DNA of 45,599 bases from Gnetum montanum (taxonomy: Eukaryota > Streptophyta > Gnetopsida > Gnetales > Gnetaceae). The position numbers and the translations under genes were made by a program. The stretch is taken from assembly GCA_015680685.1 (NCBI GenBank), contig MNCI01007586.1, forward strand, positions 4,115 through 49,713, given 5' to 3'. Positions within the stretch are counted from its first letter, which is position 1, and the number at the start of each line of letters is the position of its first letter. The notes under the pieces were generated by a model. It worked only from the letters and a program-made list of their open reading frames with translations. It was not told where the DNA came from and did no database searches. Shown piece after piece: positions 41,640-45,599 of this stretch.

Positions 41640-44133
41640 TTTGACATACCAAGCTGTGAACTGTCTTCTCTCCTTCTCAAATGCTCTTACCTTCTTTCAA
41701 AGTTCATAATAATCTGTTAATATTTTGGCTAGGTTTACTACTATATCTTTTTGCCTATGGTAGCTAGCCTTTACTACTTCTATTTTAGAGTTTTCCACTT
41801 GAAGTTTTTGCAAAGCATCTTTTCAATCTGCAAACTCTTTCTCATACAGTGCATACATGGCCACTACTTACTATTCTAGCTCATTTCTAGGCCTTCCTAC
41901 TATTAACATGGCCAGGTTACCATGAGGGAGGTTAGCTAACCCCATGTACTCTTTTAGGTCCTCAATCTATAGGTCTTTATTTTTCACTTCCACTTGGTGG
42001 ATAAGGGCATAACTATCTAGGATGAGTTACCAGTTAGGATTTTTGTGCTGAAATTGAGCTACTTGTGGCCTTTGCCAGATGTATTTCTTTCTTGTTGATT
42101 TTTTTTATACATGTCCACCTAATCACAGAATTATTCCTTGAGCCTCTCATGTTTTTTTACCTCATTTTTCCACGTGCTAATTTCAATGGCTAATTTTTGA
42201 TGAATTGCACATACCTCCTCCATTGAGAGAATTCTATTTTGTCTTGCAATGTAGTTTATATCTTGTTTGACCTTCACCAGTTGTTCCCTTAACTAGTGGA
42301 TGCTTTCCTCTAGGATGTTTTTCTACTTTTCTACAGTGGTCAACCTCATGTTATCATCAACAAGTTGGTTGTTTTCCTTTTGTATCATGGTAAGTGCCTT
42401 AACATGTACATATGTTTCTGCTTTAGACACAGAGGCATTCCATACTGCTTTCTTCTTCTTAGTTGCCAATTGTTTATTCTACTTGATCAAGTTCTTGATA
42501 TGCTCTATTCTAAATTGCTTGATCTGGTCAAGCCTAATGAATTTCATAAGATCTCTTCATTCAGCTCTCAGGGTTGTAGTTTTAGAATTTTTGCCTTTGC
42601 ATGCTCCACCCTAGTTTTTGCCATGATCAATTTTCCATTGGTAGTAATGAGCTCAAATTCTACTATAGTGACATCACTAGGGATGTCAAAAGGTGTTGTC
42701 ATGACTTACCCCATCTACAATACTCTATCAAGCACATCTTCATGATTAGTAGGAGTCATTGAGGTTCCAACTAACATCTAAGCATCTTTGGCTCTAGTTA
42801 GATCTATTGGTGGTACAATAGGTACATTGAATGATTCCTTGATGTGATCGGTGATCACCTCTACTGCTCCCACTGCATCTTGGTGCTACATTACCACTAT
42901 TGTGGCTTCTTCTCTAATCTCTAGCACCACTTAGAATGATGCAGTATTCCTAAAGATCTATTGTGACTATTGTACCTCTCCTCTTAACTATAACGAAATC
43001 TATCCACTTGCTAGATCAATTGAAACTGTGGATTGGATGACACTATCTATAACTCTATAAAGACTAGCCTCCTCCCTTGTTCCCTAGCTAATTATTTTTG
43101 CAGTCTATTGTAGAAAACTCATCAACAATCTATAATCTTGTGGCGGTGGCAATGGGACTTGTTGTGGTTGCTCATATTTTTGCTCATGTTCTTGTTCCTA
43201 CTCCTCACCATGGTCTTTCCTTAGTGGTGCTAGTTTGAGCAACTTAGCATATGAAGCATTTTGGGCCCTCCTAGGAATGTCATTAGTGTATCCTAGGACT
43301 CTAGCTTGCTTACAAAGCTTCTTGATAAGGTAAAGAAATAGAAGTGTTGGCTTCCTTGCCTTCTTTTGTTCAAACCACCTTTGTATTTCAATAAAATAGA
43401 GTTTTGTGAGGTTGGCATTCTATATCCCCATTAGAATCACACTTCTTCTGCCTACATAAGTAGATAATTTGTTGAGTCTTTTTATTGGGAATAGGCGATA
43501 AGTGCCAATTTTGAAGTATATTCTTTCTTCTAGAGTTAGTTCATTATAGCCTTTATCTTCTTTATCATATGCCTAATTCAGCCATAATTTTCTGGTTTTA
43601 GGATTTGATTGGGTGGAAAGATGTGCTAACCTTGCCCCTTCATTAGGTATATTCAAAGCTTCAACAATTTCCTTTATCAAGAATGAAACTAAGACTTTGC
43701 TTATGTTGATTGTAGTTCCCTCTTCTTTGTTATGCCAAAATTGATAGGTCTCTCCAAGGTACCATTCACCATTTTGTGATAATGAAGGCCATAGCAATGA
43801 TGCTTGGAGTTGCATCCTTACTGCTTCAGGAAAAAATTTCATAAATGGGTCAAAGTTCATCTCCACAATTACTATGATCAGGATGGATCTTTCTTGGATG
43901 GCATGGAGAGAGTCTTGTGACAACATGAGGCATTGTTGTGGCACTTCTCATTCCTCTGCCTCTCTTTAGGCTGATTGTCCTATAGTATGAGTATCTTGAT
44001 GAATGCTAAACAATTGGGCTTCCTGCTCCTCATGTTCCAGTTCTTGTCCTCCAGTTTGGCCTCTACCTTGTCCTCTTGCTCTCTTACTTGCATCTTGTGA
44101 GGGTCCTCCTTATGCTCCTTTCTTTGGGATCAT
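41640..44133 (-). pseudogene. accessory ORF of E2 (env position), coiled-coil protein
   Basis: The minus-strand ATG is at 44133-44131 (MIPKKGA, compare MEPKQK in A), directly after TTGTAG. A 123-codon open stretch (43573-43944) contains NGEWYLGETYQFWHNKEEGT and IVEALNIPNEGARL, matching A's GEWYMKETY and ALELPNTR blocks. Further on lie FP-type and coiled-coil regions (about 43450-41650) rich in Glu, Lys and Leu. Multiple stops. Conservation of two blocks between two decayed copies shows the ORF belonged to the family. Function unknown. Confidence 0.6.
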
Positions 44134-44432
44134 CTACAATCATTAAGCAATTGGGAATCATTAAAAGGCATTCTCTAATTTTGATAACTCCCTTCCTTTC
44201 TTATACTTTTAGTTAGATCAATTTCTTAGTTATTAGGATTGCAAAGTTAAAAAATCTTTACAAAAAGTTACCCCATAATTGTAATTTTATTGTAACCTTT
44301 CATATTTGTTCATTTTATCCCTATGTATGGCTCATAATGATGGTTATAGGTCCTTAGCAGTTTGATTTGAGTGTTCTGGCATTAATATGGTTGATTGTTC
44401 CTTAAAAATTTCAACTTTCACTTCATACTTAC
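44134..44432 (-). other. candidate intron in the accessory leader (E2)
   Basis: The minus-strand donor AAAA|GTAAGTATG begins at 44432. The acceptor AATGATTGTAG ends at 44134, next to the ATG. The 299-base length is close to the 320-base candidate in element A. The donor position is not the same as in A, where GTAAGA lies earlier in the alignment. Confidence 0.4.
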
Positions 44433-44649
44433 TTTTAAGAAATCTTCTAGGCATTAGAGTTTTTTGAAAAATTGGCTCAGATAAGCACTCCATGATCAAA
44501 TATGCTCAAAAAGCATGAGAATCAGAGTGATAAAAATTGAGTTATGGCTTGGGAGAGCTAGGAAGTCAAAGCTCAAATCAGAAAACAAAATTCAAAAAAT
44601 CTTCCTTGGCACAAATGAAAAATGATGAAAAAATTTTATAAGTTCCCAC

Positions 44650-44709
44650 ATATATATAGGTTTTATGGGATCCAATATTGGGGACCTAACATTCGGAATC
44701 CAATATTAG
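44650..44709 (-). promoter_or_regulatory. internal U3-like module ahead of the accessory ORF (E2)
   Basis: The perfect palindrome CCAATATTGG (44672-44681) and a second near copy CCAATATTAG (44700-44709) lie before TATATATA (complement, 44651-44658) on the minus strand, about 515 bases from the accessory ATG. The words resemble the U3 of E1 (GGGGTCTAATATTG, CTAATATCAAGG at 33874-33916). Confidence 0.5.
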
Positions 44710-45493
44710 AGCCCTAGAAATTTCACTTTTCATGAGGATTTGATGGGAAAAATTAATTCTTTTAGATGTTTGGAAGGTTTTAAGATTGCTCAAAAGGTTT
44801 GGATGATAAAAATATGCTTTTTTTTTATCAAAAATTTGTCATTAGAAGGTCATAGAGAAGGAATCTCAGGCTACAAAAGTTCATAAGCTAGGTAAGAAGG
44901 GTAATGAATTCATATTTTTAGAATGGATAGTGTAAATGGTATATGAAGTGTTTATTGATGTTTGGAAGGTTCGAGATGATTTGGAATCTCTTGGCAGGTA
45001 TAAGATACAATAGTTATACAAGTGGGTCCTCCCCAAATTAGGCTCTAGCCCTTAATTCCCTTATATAACCACACCTAAAAGTGTCCTTAGGCACTTAAGG
45101 AGTTGAATGTAATGCATACCTATTTTAGCAAAACACACATGTTAGTACCACCAAATTGGAAAAATAACACTATGTAACATAAAATGATAAGTTACGACTA
45201 TTCAAACAATGAGATGAAATGGACTTAGAAAGGATTGTAGAAATTGGGACGTGAGGTGTCTTACCATATGCATAGTGAATTCTTGTGTTTTATTAGTGGT
45301 TAAAGTAATCACTAGCCTTTTTGTCCAAGACTCAAACCAAGTCCAGACCACATTCAAGTAACATCGCATCATTTCATCTCTTGGAATTACAATTGTAAGA
45401 CTATCAATGTTGTAAGAAGTATTATCACTTGGTGTATTGTCCAAGGGAGGAGTTTTATTCATAGCACTTTATTCTTATTTTTATATTTTTGAG

Positions 45494-45599
45494 TGATGAG
45501 TGACAAGGTACCCCTACGCTCAACCATACAAATACGAGCGTTTCACACACGATCTGGTTGAATTCCAAGGACTAAGTGCCTATGTGCCTTTGTGGAACA
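45494..45599 (-). repeat. LTR end (C family), continues beyond the window
   Basis: TGATGAGTGACAAGGTACCC starts the complement of the conserved LTR 3' end. The next 80 bases match LTR C closely (CCTTGGAATTCAAYCRGATCG on the minus strand). No primer site flanks it, so it is more likely a separate insertion (solo or other) in E2 than E2's own LTR. Confidence 0.75.

Larger units (their letters stand above)
41460..45493 (-). mobile_element. gypsy fragment E2: spacer, internal promoter, accessory ORF
   Basis: On the minus strand this piece gives, in order, spacer sequence like A 12600-13290 (45490-44720), a palindrome/TATA module (44709-44650), a leader with possible intron, and the accessory ORF. 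It then meets truncated E1 gag at about 41460-41640. No LTR lies at that junction, so E2 and E1 were probably fused by recombination or deletion. The LTR at 45494 interrupts the E2 spacer without an adjacent primer site. Confidence 0.6.

Noticed and set aside
45494-45599. 5' LTR of E2
   Set aside because: No tRNA-Asp primer site lies next to it and the adjacent sequence is post-integrase spacer, so a separate insertion fits better.

Overview
The window is AT-rich nuclear DNA of a seed plant. It is almost wholly nested, decayed retrotransposons, with no intact gene. The large Ty3/gypsy elements have tRNA-Asp-type primer sites, as in Athila-type elements. They lie beside RTE-type and L1-type LINEs and a Ty1/copia element. 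This repeat-on-repeat layout with extreme decay fits a giant genome such as a gymnosperm's, but no sequence here fixes the species.

Layout. 1-1530 is the 3' end of gypsy element B with its 3' LTR. 1531-4080 is anonymous AT-rich DNA. An RTE-type LINE on the minus strand (RT 4081-4838, endonuclease and linker 17836-19885) is split by complete gypsy element A (4839-17835, plus strand) and by a solo LTR (18567-19559, target duplication TGTAG). 19886-20846 is an L1-type RT fragment, followed by a truncated LTR. A copia element on the minus strand (about 28345 down to 21891) is split by a solo LTR (27015-27781, AGATT) and by gypsy element D (22102-26550, ATGTC). D contains a 283-base assembly gap that hides most of its pol. 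29416-32340 is the only stretch that looks like non-transposon, possibly host, DNA. 32345-33115 is the 3' half of an RTE LINE on the plus strand. 33116-41460 is gypsy element E1 (minus), 41460-45493 is part of another gypsy copy (E2, minus), and an LTR starts at 45494.

All the gypsy elements belong to one superfamily. Their LTRs begin TGATGAG and end CTCATCA. The order is LTR, primer site, gag, protease, RT-RNase H, integrase, a non-coding spacer, an accessory ORF, polypurine tract, LTR. The accessory ORF lies in the env position. It encodes an N-terminal domain resembling the plant 'putative transposon protein' family and a long coiled coil. Upstream of it, two copies (A and E2) carry a second promoter-like module, with palindromes and a TATA box, that resembles LTR U3. 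This is followed by a possible intron ending at the start codon.

The strongest unlisted signal is an 11-bp RNA hairpin in U5, found in most LTRs here. At least six stem positions change in a compensated way between LTR families, which points to selection on RNA structure. The other main lead is that the two RTE LINE pieces, in opposite orientation, meet at nearly the same codon, as expected if an inversion broke one LINE.
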